From Adineta ricciae (lineage: Eukaryota; Rotifera; Eurotatoria; Adinetida; Adinetidae), in the NCBI GenBank assembly GCA_905250025.1, contig CAJNOJ010000094.1:254193-318192 (forward strand): 64,000 bases of DNA, written 5' to 3'. Positions 20,565-33,188 of the stretch are shown in pieces. The translations under genes and the position numbers were made by a program. Numbering within the stretch: the stretch's first letter is position 1; each line of letters begins with the position of its first letter. The notes below the pieces were generated by a model. The model made no database searches and was not told where the DNA came from. It saw only the letters and a program-made list of their open reading frames with translations.

Positions 20565-21348
20565 TCAAACCATTTGATAATTTTCCTGTGCTTTGAGTAA
20601 TTTTGACAATTTAAATCCAAAAAAGACCGATAAAATCTATTGAACAAATACAAAATGGCCTCTGGTCACGCAGAAACTCCCGTCCGAATAAAAAACTTAC
20701 CACAAGAATCGAAGAAATACCAACCACGACAATGATGATGATACTAGCAACAAATCCGCCGACAATATAAGTCGTAGTGATGGTCGAGGCAAGAATAGTC
20801 AATACTGTAATGACCAAAACAGCACCAATGAAGATCAGTTGAATCACACCCAACCACGTGACCTAAGCACACGCTCAACGATAAGAAACAACTGTAACAA
20901 ATCAAACATACAACAAGAATTGGAATGCGGAGATGAAGCGTGACGAAAATCAGAAACAAAATCACATAAACTATTGAAATAACACCTAGCAAAAACGTTT
21001 CTGCGGACAATCGTCTTTTCAAAGAGCGAAAATCATACCGCCGATGACTCCGGCAGTATATAAAGTGCCTGATGTATGGTCGCGCATATCATATGACATA
21101 TTATTGTATCGTGTGAGGTAAACACTTTGCTGAATCAGGTAGATGATTGAGAGGATCTAAAAGAAAAACAAGACTCAATGATATGAATTGAAAAATCTCG
21201 AGAGAAACATTTTTACCAATTGAATTACTAAAACAACAATAAGAATTGTTCGAGTTCGTCGGATTTCTCGATTATCATTGAATCCCATCGGTTGCGACGA
21301 CTGCATAGGTGATATTGGAGCTTTTTCGTTAGTTGTCGCGTAACTCAT
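20565..21348 (-). CDS. Four-span membrane protein A
   Basis: Start at 21348 (MSYATTNEKAPISPM). About five exons with short introns join in frame and end at TGA 20565-20567 (LLKAQENYQMV). Spans: TILIVVLVIQLILSIIYLI, then after a polar loop (RYNNMSYDMRDHT) TFLLGVISIVYVILFLIF, LGVIQLIFIGAVLVITVLTI and YIVGGFVASIIIIVVVGISS. Both ends are cytosolic by inference. The layout is that of small tetraspan proteins (MARVEL-like), but the tetraspanin CCG motif is absent, so no family is assigned. Confidence 0.65.
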
Positions 21349-22498
21349 CGTCGAAAATAGTCGCTATCAATGTTTATATGAAACAAAATGAATGTACACT
21401 CATCAAAAGGAAAAAAAGAAAATAAATGCTTGGTTTTATCACTGATCGGCGAAACAGAACGACACGTTTCGTTATACATTTTTCGCGAGTTATGTCTCGA
21501 ATGTATATTTATATGAAATGCAATACACTATTACTGCTGTCACCCAGAGAGATAGGTGATTGTTGTCCTTTAGTTTTTGCTTTCGATATACTCGCTGAGA
21601 GGAGAGAAAACATTTGTACATGTTTTTTGGCAATGTGGGTGTCTATGATATGAATGCTTTGCTCTCTAGATAGGATAAACGGTGACGAAATGGCCTTTTT
21701 TTCACCTTCAAATGCTTTTCATTGGATGATGTGGAAAGGAATAGTTTATATATGAATTCTCAATGTTGTTATATTTGATCATGCGTAGTTCACATGTAGA
21801 AATAGAAATGAGTTTGGTAAACAGATGTTTTCAGCACTGCATTGTTGTCAATTATGAGCACTTATTGAATTCGATTTCCATAGATGTAGGCTGAAGATGA
21901 GATGACCTAATAAAAATGTCGATTCGTTGACACAGTTCACAAGAATAATACCGTTTCCTTAAGGGAGAGAAAATGCAGAAAAGTCTCCCTACATACTGAT
22001 CAGGTAAACATCAGTGAAGATTCGAATTTTATGCAACAAATTTTTGTTCGAAGTCTTGCTATGTGATTGATATGATTTGTTTTCATCACGTTAAAGTCAA
22101 GCGAAATCGAAAGTGCGAAGCAGAACATTTCCCCTACTTTCACGAAGGAATCTAACCCGCCGATCTGTCGGTACATGATATTCCTAGTCGCTTCGACGTA
22201 TTTGAAGGAAAGATTAATAAAACGCGTTTGTTTCAGTAGTTATTCGTGGGCACAATTAATTATCGCGACTCGACATCTGAAAAAATGTTTAACCAATGGC
22301 ATAGTGCAGAAAAGCATAGTGTAATTGGCTTTTTGATTAACTTCGGATGAATTGGAATATTATAGTCAGTATTCCCTTAGTTCTTTTGAACTGAGATTAT
22401 TTACGATAATTTCGTTTATTTCTTTCTCCATTAACGAGCCAAGAATATACTTTATTTCATAGGAAAAACATCGAAATTTATTTCAGTTCTCCATTAGT
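21349..22498. other. Intergenic between the two four-span genes
   Basis: 1.15 kb, AT-rich, no gene recognised on either strand. Confidence 0.6.
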
Positions 22499-23239
22499 TT
22501 AGCTAAATTCAATAAACATAAATAAATCGACGCCTAAAAACAGCAAAAAGAACATACTTTCCGAAGAGCAAATTATCCCTACCGATAGACCAATGATGAA
22601 CAAAGCTATTACGATATAAATTACATCGAGAATGATTCCAAATCTAACAGCATGTATCAAGGATAAGCTAACGACTGTTGTCATAATTGAAAGAACAAAT
22701 AAGAGAAACGCACTTGCTAATTGCACTAAAGTCAGACAGGAAAACTACGACGAACATATGCAAATCGTTTAGTGAAATATAAATGAGAACAATTTACCAC
22801 AGAGATTGCACGTGGGAAATATTCAGTTAACATAATGATGAAAGAAAGATTATAAACTACTAAAACACCGGCTAAAACGGAAAACTCACGGAGATGAAAT
22901 TTGTCCGAAACGAACTTACTGACGATCAATTCGATAATAATGCTCGTATCGACTTTATGCGATCCCGAATCGTCCAAAATAAAAGCGACAATTTGAAGGA
23001 TTACATAGCTAATCATCACGACCTAAATAGAGATACTTAAGTCATTGTCAACAATGTGTCGATTCATTCCTTACAAATTCAATGAAAAGATATGTGATTA
23101 TTTTGCGACGAGTTCTCTCAATAGCCGGTTGTCGTTGGAAAATATCACTGATGAATGGTCCATTCGATTGTAGTGATAGAATCGATCTTTTTTCTGTAAA
23201 TGATTCCATTTCCATGGTAGAATACGATGTGGAGGTCAT
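22499..23239 (-). CDS. Four-span membrane protein B
   Basis: Start chosen at 23239 (MTSTSYSTMEMES). Three exons joined by GTAAGG...ATTTAG and GTAAAT...GTCGTAG introns give about 210 residues, ending at 22499. Spans: TYLFIEFVVMISYVILQIV, FSVLAGVLVVYNLSFIIML, LTLVQLASAFLLFVLSIMT and VIYIVIALFIIGLSVGIIC, followed by the very hydrophobic tail MFFLLFLGVDLFMF. Size, span number and loop pattern match four-span protein A in the same orientation, suggesting an old tandem pair, although sequence identity is low. Function unknown. Confidence 0.62.
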
Positions 23240-25119
23240 GTTTGCCCCTAAATATCCATTGATATATGTTAGACGAGTACGTGTGATTAAAAGTGGAACG
23301 AAGAAGTACACAATTAAGTATCAATTTCGGAATATAAGTTCACGTTTATGATAGAACAACAAAGAAATGCTTTCGTGTCTCATTCGTATGGGTTTGAAGG
23401 GAGAAAAAAAAATCTTCGTTGTATGTGATGATGCGTATATCTCTACATGAGCTTTTGTCTGTTTGAATCTTTTCTCTTGGAAATTCTTTCGAGAGAACCA
23501 AATAAAGCAGCTTACTACTGCACTGCGTCAGTGAGAAACCCAAGAGAGAGATTATCGTTGGCTTTTGTTCTTTGAGATAATATATGGTAGATGTCAAGCA
23601 GAAGTCGAACGCCGAAGAATTTATTTGCGACAAATGAACAAAGACCGTGAAAATCTTTTGCAAGATATTTATACGAACTCCAAAGGAAAAAGTTAAGGTG
23701 TAAATATTAATTAAAATTTCCTAAGAAGAACACAACGTATTTCATTTCCTGCTCATTAATAACGGTCAACGAGCTCAATGGAAATAACGGATTCCTATTC
23801 GAGTCTTGTTGACCGTGATGAAAAATCAAAAAAAAAGTTCTAATCAGATTAGAATCGTTCGGATCTCGTCCGATCATTCGTGTATTACGACCGGATAAAT
23901 CTGCAATCAAGTAACCTATCTGCTCGGAGTTTTGACATCACTCGCATCTCATTATGCTCTGTTTGTCACATTTGTTAAACTGACAACAACGTAGGCGGAC
24001 CGACATCCACTTCTTCGAAAAAAGAAACGAACGAGCAAACGTCGAAGGAAGTTCGACAACGTGCATCAAGATAATCTTGAAACTACAGACATCGATTTCC
24101 TGTTTGACTACTACTAAAGAGAATGTCGTCATACAATCACATTGTATCTGAAAATGGAAAGACTGAATTTCTTCGAGCGTAAAGACGCGCAGCTTCTGAA
24201 ATGTAATGATATAAGCGGAGCTACATAAAAAAACATTTTATCTATCTGACGTCAATAGTATTTTCTATACATTGATGATTTCTCTCTAAGAACGTAGCAA
24301 TTAGTGTTTTGCTTGATACGGAAACACTACTAAAAAAGTATACTCAATGTCTGTTACACAATTGACAATAGTCTAATATTATAAACAAGTTGGTAAATCA
24401 TGCGTATGTTCCTTCGTTCTGATAATTATATATTACTAGTATATGAAGTATGTGAAATATCATAATGAATGATACAGGAGAGTGAACACTGTGAAATTCA
24501 TGATTTCGTCGTCGTTGATGATAGAAATCGATGTTGAGTCACAACAGAAATTAATCATTTCTTCCAGGGTAACATCCTTTCTTTTGTATCATGCAATCAT
24601 GTTCATCAACTGCTTATCTAGATCAACTGGTTCAAATCTCGGTTTCATATTGAATATGAGAGGCCACTTTATGTTTTCTTTTGACTGGAAATACATCTTT
24701 CGATTTTTTTCAAAAGTCATTTGATCTTTGCTGATTCCTTGTGCCCAGATAAATCACTCCTTTCGAGTGAGTACGAAATCCAAAGTATCGACTGGTGAAT
24801 TTCGATTGGTTACGATCAGCCATTTCTATTGCATATACATCTTTGTCACTAGCGACACATATAATCGAATGTTTCCAAGCCAATTAATATGACTTGATAA
24901 AATTTCTTTTTTCAAAACGACTTCTTTCGATTCAATCCATCTTTTACCTTGAACTCCACGGGTCTTCTTCCTAAATTTACGTCATTATTTCATCTTGTTG
25001 ATCGTTTCGTATGCGTCATCAACATCTCTTTGTGTTTTCTGATAATTAATCGTACATATTTGTTTACGTAAGACAGTTTTGTTTTCTAGATCGTTCTCAC
25101 CAACTTTCACGAAATCATC
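23240..25119. other. Intergenic, with possible gene remnants on the minus strand
   Basis: 1.9 kb without a firm gene. Two minus-strand stretches have coding flavour. At 23707-23910, ending at a stop, the frame reads IADLSGRNTRMIGRDPNDSN. At about 24700-24960, GKRWIESKEVVLKKEILSSH is followed, one frame over, by CVASDKDVYAIEMADRNQSK. Neither has a recognisable family or a complete exon structure. Confidence 0.35.
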
Positions 25120-26835
25120 ATGCCTGATAATAAACTATACGATTTACTTGGTGTTTCACGTAGTGCAACCGATCAAGAAATCAAAAAAGTAGATCATCTC
25201 GTGCTTGTTGAAAAATCAATTTGTTCGAATGTTTCTTTTTAGGCATACCATAAACTTGCCAAAACTCATCATCCAGACAAAAATCCAGAATCCGCTGAAA
25301 AATTCAAAGAAATCTCCTTCGCCTATCAAGTTTTAACAGATGAGAATAAAAGACATATTTATGAGTAAGAATATCGAGTCATTTAGGAAATCTTCAGCAT
25401 AGATTCTTTTTTCTAGCATGTACGGTCTAGAGGGATTGAAAGAGGGCGGCGGCGGTGGTGGTGGAGGTTTGCAGAGTTCAGAATAATGTAATGTTTAAGC
25501 TGTTAGGCTGTGTTTTCAGGTAGTATGGCTGATATTCTTGGTCAATTTTTTGGCGGCGGTGGCGGTGGTGGTGGTGATCCATTTGGCGGCTTTGGTGGAT
25601 TTGGAGGTTTGTTTGGTGGTCATATGGGTGGAGGAGGTCGAAATCGTCGACGCAAAGGTGATGATGTTGCTCACCCACTCAAGTAACTGTTCCTTACTTC
25701 AACATTCAAATTGTTTCATTTGAAAATTTTAGAGTAACACTCGAACAACTCTACAAAGGTGATACACGTTCACTTGAAATATCTCGTAAGGTTATCTGTC
25801 AGGCATGTAATGGGTAAGTCGATGACCCCGATAGAAATCTGACAGAAAACTCCTTTCGACTTAGTAACGGCGGAAAAGAAGGTGCCAAACAAACATGTGC
25901 ACCATGTCGCGGTCAAGGTATTCAATTTGTCACACGACAAATCGGACCAGGTATGATTCAACGAATGCAACAAGTATGCAAAGAATGTAACGGCGAAGGC
26001 GAAATTATCAATGAACGTGATCGTTGTAAAACGTGTAATGGACGAAAAACCGTCGATCAAAAGAAGAAACTCGAAGTTGTTATCTCGCCGGGTAAAAATG
26101 ATTGCGATTGTGATTGTCAACGAAAATAAAGCTGAATTTTCTAGGTAGTAAACATGAACAACAACTTCGCTTTCCTGGAGAAAGTGATCAAGCGCCGAAT
26201 ATGGAACCCGGAGATGTGATTATTGTTTTACAACAAGAACCTCACGCTACTTTCGAACGTAGCGGAGATAATTTGATCATGAAACATAAAATCAACTTAG
26301 TCGAATCATTATGTGGATTTCAATTAGTGGTTACACACTTAGATGGAAGAAAAATTGTCATTAAACATCCGCCAAATGATCCAATTGCACCAGGTGAGTC
26401 TTGTAACTTAAACGAAGACAAACATCATTGGCTTTGTTCGATTTGTAGAAACTTATCGATGTGTCAAAGGACAAGGTATGATCAACATGAGAACACATGA
26501 TACAGGAGATTTAATCATTCAATTTGATGTGGACTTTCCATCGGAAAAAACTTTTACCGAAGATCAATTGAAAGTAATTGTCTACCTAATTTCCTTGCCA
26601 AAACGCCGCAAATCTCGTCTTTTCTCTCCTTCAGCAATTAGAAACATTTTTACCAAAACGACCACATGTCGAAATACCTAAAGGTGAAAACGTTGAAGAC
26701 GTCTCCATGATCGATTTTCATACGACCAAATCAGCACATGATCATAGACATGGTCAACGCCGTGAAGCCTACGATGGTGGCGATTCGGATGACGAAGGTG
26801 GACAACCGGGTGTTCATGCATGTAGATCTCAATAA
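25120..26835 (+). CDS. DnaJ homolog subfamily A (type I Hsp40)
   Basis: Hsp70 co-chaperone that delivers clients and stimulates ATP hydrolysis. About eight exons. The J domain starts [19 protein letters not shown], with the HPD triad in KTHHPDKN. A Gly-rich linker includes [13 protein letters not shown]. Four zinc-binding repeats are seen: [23 protein letters not shown] and CKTCNGRK. The substrate-binding C-terminal domains are [20 protein letters not shown] and the [13 protein letters not shown] block. The protein ends CRSQ, a CaaX-type farnesylation site as in DNAJA1/2. Stop TAA at 26833-26835. An in-frame stop near 25480 lies inside an intron (GTTTGC...TTTTCAG). Confidence 0.93.
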
Positions 26836-27086
26836 TACCATCGATCAAAACTCGATTATTTTCATGGGAAAAACCAACATGTCCGAACAGAAAACCTCTT
26901 TTGTTCTCTTCTTTTTTTTCTTTCTTATTTAATTGAGTATTTTGCACTTCACCCGACGTCTATGATGACACTTTCAGTTTCGTTGAATAAAAGCAAATCT
27001 AGAGATGAAGCGTCCTACCGTTCGAACAATCTATCCTTTTTGCTAAAAAGCATCTTGACAACACATGTGATGTTCTTCACACTCGC

Positions 27087-27093
27087 TATATAA
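27087..27093 (+). promoter_or_regulatory. TATA box of the amidase gene
   Basis: TATATAA 65 bp upstream of the amidase start codon. Confidence 0.5.
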
Positions 27094-27157
27094 GTAAAAA
27101 CGGAGCGTGCAGCTTGTTGTTTTTCGTTTTGTAGAACAGATAAGTGTCATAGTTATC

Positions 27158-28872
27158 ATGTCCGTAGGCATGACTTGGCAAGAAAAGGCTCGAGAAAAAC
27201 AAATTGCATTGAAAAATTTAATTCCATCTGAATGGAAACTTTCTGAATCGATTATCGAAAATCTTCCGAAGAATTTAACAACAATTCCATCACAATGTGG
27301 GCTCCTTTCAGCACTCGACTTGGAGATAACCGAACTCGATGATATGGAAGAATTGGCACATCGGATAGCGCAAGGAAGATATTCCGCTAGACAAGTCACC
27401 GAAGCTTACTGTAAACGAGCATCGATCGCTCATCAATTAGTGAACTGTTTAGCGGAAATCTTCTTCGTACAAGCATTAGAACGCGCGGATTACCTGGATA
27501 AGTATTATCAGTCAACCGGTGGCAAAACAGTTGGACCATTACATGGCATTCCGATTAGTTTAAAGGATCAATTCGATATCAAAGGCGTTGAAACTGTTAT
27601 GGGTTACATTGGATATTTGGGAAATTTGGCTGAAAGAAACTCGATTCTTGTTGATATTCTTCTTTCGCTCGGCGCTGTTTTGTATGTTAAAACAGCCCTA
27701 CCACAAACGATTATGATCGGCGAAACAAAAAGTAATCTTCTAGGTCGAACGATAAACCCGTTAAATCGAGAGTTGAGTAGCGGGGGCAGTTCAGGCGGTG
27801 AAGGAAGTTTAATTGCAATGAAAGGCAGCATTTGTGGATTTAGCACTGATATTGGCGGAAGCATTCGTTTTCCTTCGGCTGTCAATGGAGTCTACGGAAT
27901 GAAACCATCCCATGGACGAATTCCTTATGGTTATTCAAAGAATTCTTTAGATGGTTTAGAATCGTTGATGAGCGTTGTTGGGCCAATGACACGTTCTCTA
28001 GCGAATATCCGTTTAGTATTTAAATTAATACTCGAAGCGAAATCTTGGTTAGTCGATCCACAGGTACATAACATTCCTTGGCGAGAACATTTGTATCAAG
28101 AAGGACAAAGCCCGAAGTTAGCATTCGGCGTGATCCTATTCGATCAGGTTGTTCAACTTTCGCCACCGGTCAAACGCGCGATGAACATGGCTATCGATGC
28201 ACTGAAACGAGCTGGACATGAAATTATCGAATGGGATACAAATGATTATCCTCAGGTGAGCTTTGTCAATGTTCTCGTCTTGATTCATTTAACGAAACAA
28301 CTCAGTAGGCGTGCGATATCTTTGTGAAAATGTGCACAGCTGATGGTGGAAAAGATGTTCAGAAAGCACTTGACTTAAGTGGAGAACCACTTGTCACTGG
28401 TGCTTTCATCGGATCGCCTGAGACGGAAATAAGTGTCTATGAAAGTTGGCAAGTGAACGTTGCTCGGCGAAATTATGCGCTTAAATACTACGAACAATGG
28501 AACCAAACAAAAGAGAGAACGTCCACAGGTCGACCTATCGATGGGATTCTGTCGCCTGTTTATGCACTACCTGCATATCCACACGAATACAGTCTCACTA
28601 TTGGTTATACGGGTGTTATTAATCTACTTCAATTGAGTTCGGTAATTCTGCCGGTTACTCGAGTTGATTTGAACTTAGATCAAGTTACTGAGGAATATCG
28701 TCAATCAAAAGTGTTAAATGAATTCGATGGTTTAGTGAAAGATACCTACAATGATCCGGCGAAGTTCGAAAACTGCATGGTGGGCTTACAAGTGATCTGT
28801 AGAAGATTAGAAGATGAAAAAGCTATTAGTATGGCCATGGTTTTAGAACGAGCATTACAGTCCTCGAACTGA
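27158..28872 (+). CDS. Amidase-signature enzyme (acetamidase / fatty acid amide hydrolase type)
   Basis: Serine hydrolase that cleaves amides to acid and amine. Two exons, with one intron at 28256-28309 (CAG|GTGAGC...CAGTAG). About 550 residues. The Ser-cisSer-Lys catalytic set is visible: Lys in PISLKDQFD, the Gly/Ser-rich SSGGSSGGEGSL, and the nucleophile loop GFSTDIGGSIRFPSA. LHGIPISLKD and GPMTRSLANI are further family marks. The N-terminus REKQIALKNLIPSEWKL resembles fungal-type acetamidases. No membrane anchor is seen, so it is probably cytosolic. Start chosen at MSVGMTWQEKA rather than the longer frame from 27107, which runs back toward the TATA box. It ends only 21 bp from the converging neighbour. 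Confidence 0.92.
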
Positions 28873-28893
28873 TTTATTTTTTCATCTTTTTTT

Positions 28894-29373
28894 TCAAGCT
28901 TTAACAGTAGACTCATATTGAATTACAACACCATAACGACTTAGACGTGTTGGCCCTTGAAATTTCAAAATAACTTGATAATTAGCATCCGAATCTTGCG
29001 TCAAGATCGGCTCACGTGTTGTCACATCGGTTTCTTGATCATCGATAATTCGATAAACATGTGACACAGCACCTTGTAATGGTTGAGTTTCAAGACTGAC
29101 TGTAAAACGTTGACGTTTTTGAGTGAATGGCGTTTCGATAACCAACGTCATGTTATTCAGAGGATATGACCAGAAGAAATTAACATCGGTACATTTCACG
29201 TACTCAGTATCACGGAGCTCGATCTTGCTTGAATAACAATCTCCTGAAAAGCTTATCGTACCTGCACAAGTACTAAGCTTATCAACATGAGACTCACAGG
29301 AATCATTGATCAACGTTTGTGCACCTGAAAATGACACTAGGCCAACAATTGCGAAGATAAAATAGTACAACAT
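28894..29373 (-). CDS. Small secreted protein, family unknown
   Basis: Intronless, 159 residues with signal peptide MLYYFIFAIVGLVSFSGAQ. The mature part has about five cysteines in its first half (DSCESHVDKLSTCAG, GDCYSSK, VKCTDVN) and alternates beta-prone segments (FTVSLETQPLQ, YQVILKFQGP, YGVVIQYES). It looks like a small beta-sandwich secreted protein. I do not recognise the family. A TATA box lies about 33 bp upstream. Confidence 0.75.
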   Translation of the reverse strand: MLYYFIFAIVGLVSFSGAQTLINDSCESHVDKLSTCAGTISFSGDCYSSKIELRDTEYVKCTDVNFFWSYPLNNMTLVIETPFTQKRQRFTVSLETQPLQGAVSHVYRIIDDQETDVTTREPILTQDSDANYQVILKFQGPTRLSRYGVVIQYESTVKA

Positions 29374-29405
29374 GATGAATGAAACAAATCGATTCCATAG
29401 GGGCC

Positions 29406-29413
29406 TTTATATA
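29406..29413 (-). promoter_or_regulatory. TATA box of the secreted-protein gene
   Basis: TATATAAA on the minus strand about 33 bp upstream of the start codon, implying a very short 5' leader. Confidence 0.5.
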
Positions 29414-29936
29414 CACCTCCAAAACAGCCGAAAATCGAAATCACGAAAGAAAACGTCATCATGATGTGTTTCTTTTTTTTTGCTTTATTGTCGATGATAT
29501 TGTAATAACTATAGTTCGAGCACTCTTTGTCCTTGACGGACGTGAAATAAATCATTTTCTTCGATTGTGTTACCGTTTATTGTTAACTATCATGCAATGA
29601 ATGAAATGTTTACATTTTCGACGAGGTACTGCAATACATTATTCAAGAACAATAGTGAGAACTGAAAAAAGGTCATACTATCGATGATGTTTCCTGTGTT
29701 TTTCTTCGTATAAATGAGAAAGCAATTTCATTTTGAAATTCAGAAGATCTCCGCTGAACTTTCTTAGAAATCATTTTTCTGCCCAGAACCATGCATAATG
29801 TGTTTCGGAAATAGTCGATATTATTAACGCATGAGTTTATCAAGTCGCGTGCTACTCTTTTCCTTTTTCTCGTCTTTGAATCAAGTAAGTTTGGAAATCT
29901 TAAGATAACATGATAGTTTTATTTAGCCAACAGCGA
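29414..29936. other. Intergenic
   Basis: Upstream of the secreted-protein gene and downstream of GPCR 2. No gene recognised. Confidence 0.5.
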
Positions 29937-31637
29937 TTATAGCTGAACAATTAGTCGACAATCTGATCGTGATCTTGACGATGAATCATCCGGAAACGGT
30001 CGCGAGCTCATTTCAATTTCACTTGTTCGTAGGCGATTCGTGTCGCTATATACGCTCGGACGATGTTCAGTTGGGAAATCTTGTTTGCTCAATGCACTCG
30101 AACGACGACGTAGGAAGAGAAAGGCGTATAAATGCCTGCGAAAGATTTGTCCGGTTAAAGTGTAAATGTAGAAGTGTCCAGCATAGTAGATCTGTTGTAG
30201 CGAAATGAGGACTACTTTTCGAAGCCAATACGGACAAGAAGATTCGTAAATAAGATAATTAAACGTATCGTTGATTTCAGCAGGCAAGCAAAGAAACAGA
30301 AATGCGAAGGATGTACCAATTAACATGCAAGATAGTTGAACATCTTTATCACGTAGTCGTGATTGTTTAACTAAAAAAAAGGCAGGAAAGGAATGTTATT
30401 TTTCATCAATTAGCAAGATTTCCTTTACTTCGAGAGTTCGAGCGAACATTTCGACGTGAGATGAGTATCTGATAAATAATTAATACCGAACAAATACTCA
30501 TAACAATGAATGGAATGGAAACAAAACATATACTTTCAATATAAGAATCATAGAAGAGAAAGAATTGGGAATAAAGAGCATTGTTGCTTGGAATAGTACA
30601 ATCGTAAAGCTCGAACGCGTCTTGTTTAAAGACAAGGACTCTTTCATAGCCGTATAAAATATGTCCACTGGAGAAAAAGACGACAATAATTACAATGGTA
30701 GTCAGCCATTTCGCCTTTTGGATGTTGCAAAAGTTTCGCGAACGCGACGGATAATAAATGAGGAGAAATCGGTCGCTAAAAACAAACACTCATTCTTTTT
30801 ATATTTAAACTTACAAAACAAAAACGACAGGATATTAAAAGCAATCTACATCATACATTACAAATTTCTTGTAATTACGTATGAAAACAATGGCACAGTT
30901 TAGCGAGTATTCTTTCTGATCAGACTTGGTCTCATTGAATCTCTACTGTTTCAAGAATCATAAATTACAACCCAGGGCTCAACCTTAATTATAGCACAAC
31001 ATGTCTTCGTCATACTGTGAAAACATGACTTTTAATTATGACTTTTCTCATGGCAGAAATTATTAATAAACGTTAGGTACCTACTTATAGATATTCGCTC
31101 TTCATTATTCTCATTTGAGATTTGCAAGAATTCATTTTTTACTCTTCTGACAATGCGCAACTCGTTGAATTATTCAGGTATGAGGGGGAAAATATGTATA
31201 ATTCACAATAAAAAGTACTTACATCGATGCTAAAGTTAGGATAATATTGGATAGATGATTAGAGAAATATATCAGAAATATGATGAGTTTACAAATGATA
31301 GAATGAATAATAACGAGATCCACTTGAAAAGCATATGGTAAATGCTCAATCGTCATCGTTGTTAAATGTATGGAATCACTAATAGCTAATATTAAAAAAT
31401 AGAAACAACAGGACTTCCGACCTAAAAGGTAAAGTATCCGTAAACAGTTCGGATTTTCAAAGAACGCAATAGCATACGAAGAGGTTTTCTGGTAAAGACT
31501 GCAATACTCAAAAGTGTTGAAATGATTCCAATAAAGAAGATGAAAGTCCCCAAATATCGAAAAAAGATTTCATTCGTTGACGTGCACTTGTGATAGCCAC
31601 TTTGATAAACACCCGACCAGTTAGTGGGATTGTCCAT
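29937..31637 (-). CDS. Orphan rhodopsin-like GPCR 2
   Basis: Four exons are inferred. TM1 (YLGTFIFFIGIISTLLSIAV) leads to a phase-1 splice at RKPL|R and then CCFYFLILAISDSIHL (TM2, with the conserved LAxxD). TM3 crosses a long intron of about 430 bp and ends ASIDRFLLIYYP, the DRY-box position. TM4 is WLTTIVIIVVFFSSGHIL and TM5 is FVSIPFIVMSICSVLIIYQI. The last exon carries TM6, TM7 (with YYAGHFYIYTLTGQIFRR) and a Ser/Arg-rich tail. The DRF motif and loop cysteines suggest a working class A receptor. The ligand is unknown. Confidence 0.8.
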
Positions 31638-33170
31638 AAGAAATTTCTTGAGTACACAGCAATGTTCTATTTAAGTGAACTGGAAATAGAAGAAAGAAAG
31701 AGAAAAAAAAGATTGTGTGACCATAAAGATGAAGAGCGAAGAAAAAATAATGAAATATCAGAGATATTCTCTGTTAACTAATGGGGAAAAAAACATTGCA
31801 TGATGCTTTTGAACTACGCTTCGAGAAAGTCTATTCAAATGTCAAACGATTGAGAAAATTTCATTTGCGAAATAAGATACATAAAACAGTCGTGAAATGT
31901 TCTACGTACGACGATGTTTTGGAGAGACAAAACTATTATGATCTATCATTGCTATAATGTGAATGCGTGAAATTAATCGCGATGTAAAATATGTGGTTCA
32001 CTATGCGTGTTTCCACTCTAACCGCGAGACGTCGAATGCGTTCTTCTTTCCTTTTTCTCTTCGCTATTCAAACTCATTCTTATTTGCTTTTTCAACATAG
32101 ATTGAAATATATTCAAGAAAGAACCAATAAAAACAGAAAACTCGTTATCGATAATATGTTCTTCTGATTATATCTCGCCTAATTCTGACATGTCAGTCAG
32201 ATCCAGCACTTCGTACTTGTTTTTGAGCAGTCGTATTAATAAACAAATTATTTGATGACTAGACACAAGCATGAACGAATCATTTTGCAATATAGACAAG
32301 TAGATTTGAATTGATGTAATATTACTAATCCGGTGTCTCATGTCAATGAAGCTTAGCGAAAGAAAAGCATCATTAGATTGCGAGCGCTCCACTTGTCTTT
32401 CTCGTGCGGGGGAATTTTACGGTGGTTCCCTTATTACTTTCGGACAGTGTGTTTCCTTCGGGTTATTGAATATAACAGTATGAACACGCACAGTTACTCA
32501 GACTTCCTGTTATCAGCACGACTTGTGGAGTAGAAATGGACTTAATGCTTGTCGGAAGGATAAATGTTATTCGATTACATACCATGGTCTAATGATCTAT
32601 CTTCAACGAAGGGAACTTCAACAAAACAAGCATTTCAGTTCTCAGATTTGACTTCTGATGTTTGCAGTTGCTTTTATAATTAAATTTCATGATGTTTGAG
32701 ACCAGACAGCATGTCTCGCTTTGAATAGAGCATCAAGCAGACTTCGACATTCCCTTCAACTTCAGCTACATAAGTTCTTTTATTGCGTAAGTAGTATTTC
32801 TATCAAAATTGACTCTTTGTACTTAAAATGAAAAAAGATTTCTAAAATCTGACATCATCTGGCACTTTGACAGACTTCAGCACTTCTAATTTGACCCGCC
32901 TGTTGACTGTTTTCAATGTTTAAATGCGTTTTTAGTGCTCGAGATGAGATAATGTCATTTTATTATTTCCTCTTTTCTCCGTTTCCCGTCCTAACTTAAT
33001 AGGATTATCTCTAAAGTACTTTCTCGTTCTCCTCTTCCTCGACTATCTTTATCACGATGATGCTTGATGGAAGAAATAAATGGATAGGCGTGAAAATCGA
33101 ATGAAAATTAACCAAGAAGGATTATTATATGCATATATCTATAAGCATTATACAACCTTGAGTGTCATCA

Positions 33171-33188
33171 ACACACACACACACACAC
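33171..33188. repeat. (AC)9 microsatellite
   Basis: Uninterrupted AC dinucleotide run. Confidence 0.95.

Noticed and set aside
25478..25678. His/Gln-rich minus-strand frame
   Set aside because: Antisense reading of the Gly-rich linker of DNAJA.
27604..27885. Minus-strand frame inside the amidase
   Set aside because: Shadow of the amidase catalytic region.
32168..32392. Minus-strand 74-residue open frame in the gene-poor region
   Set aside because: Somewhat coding-like but with no family resemblance and no joined exons.
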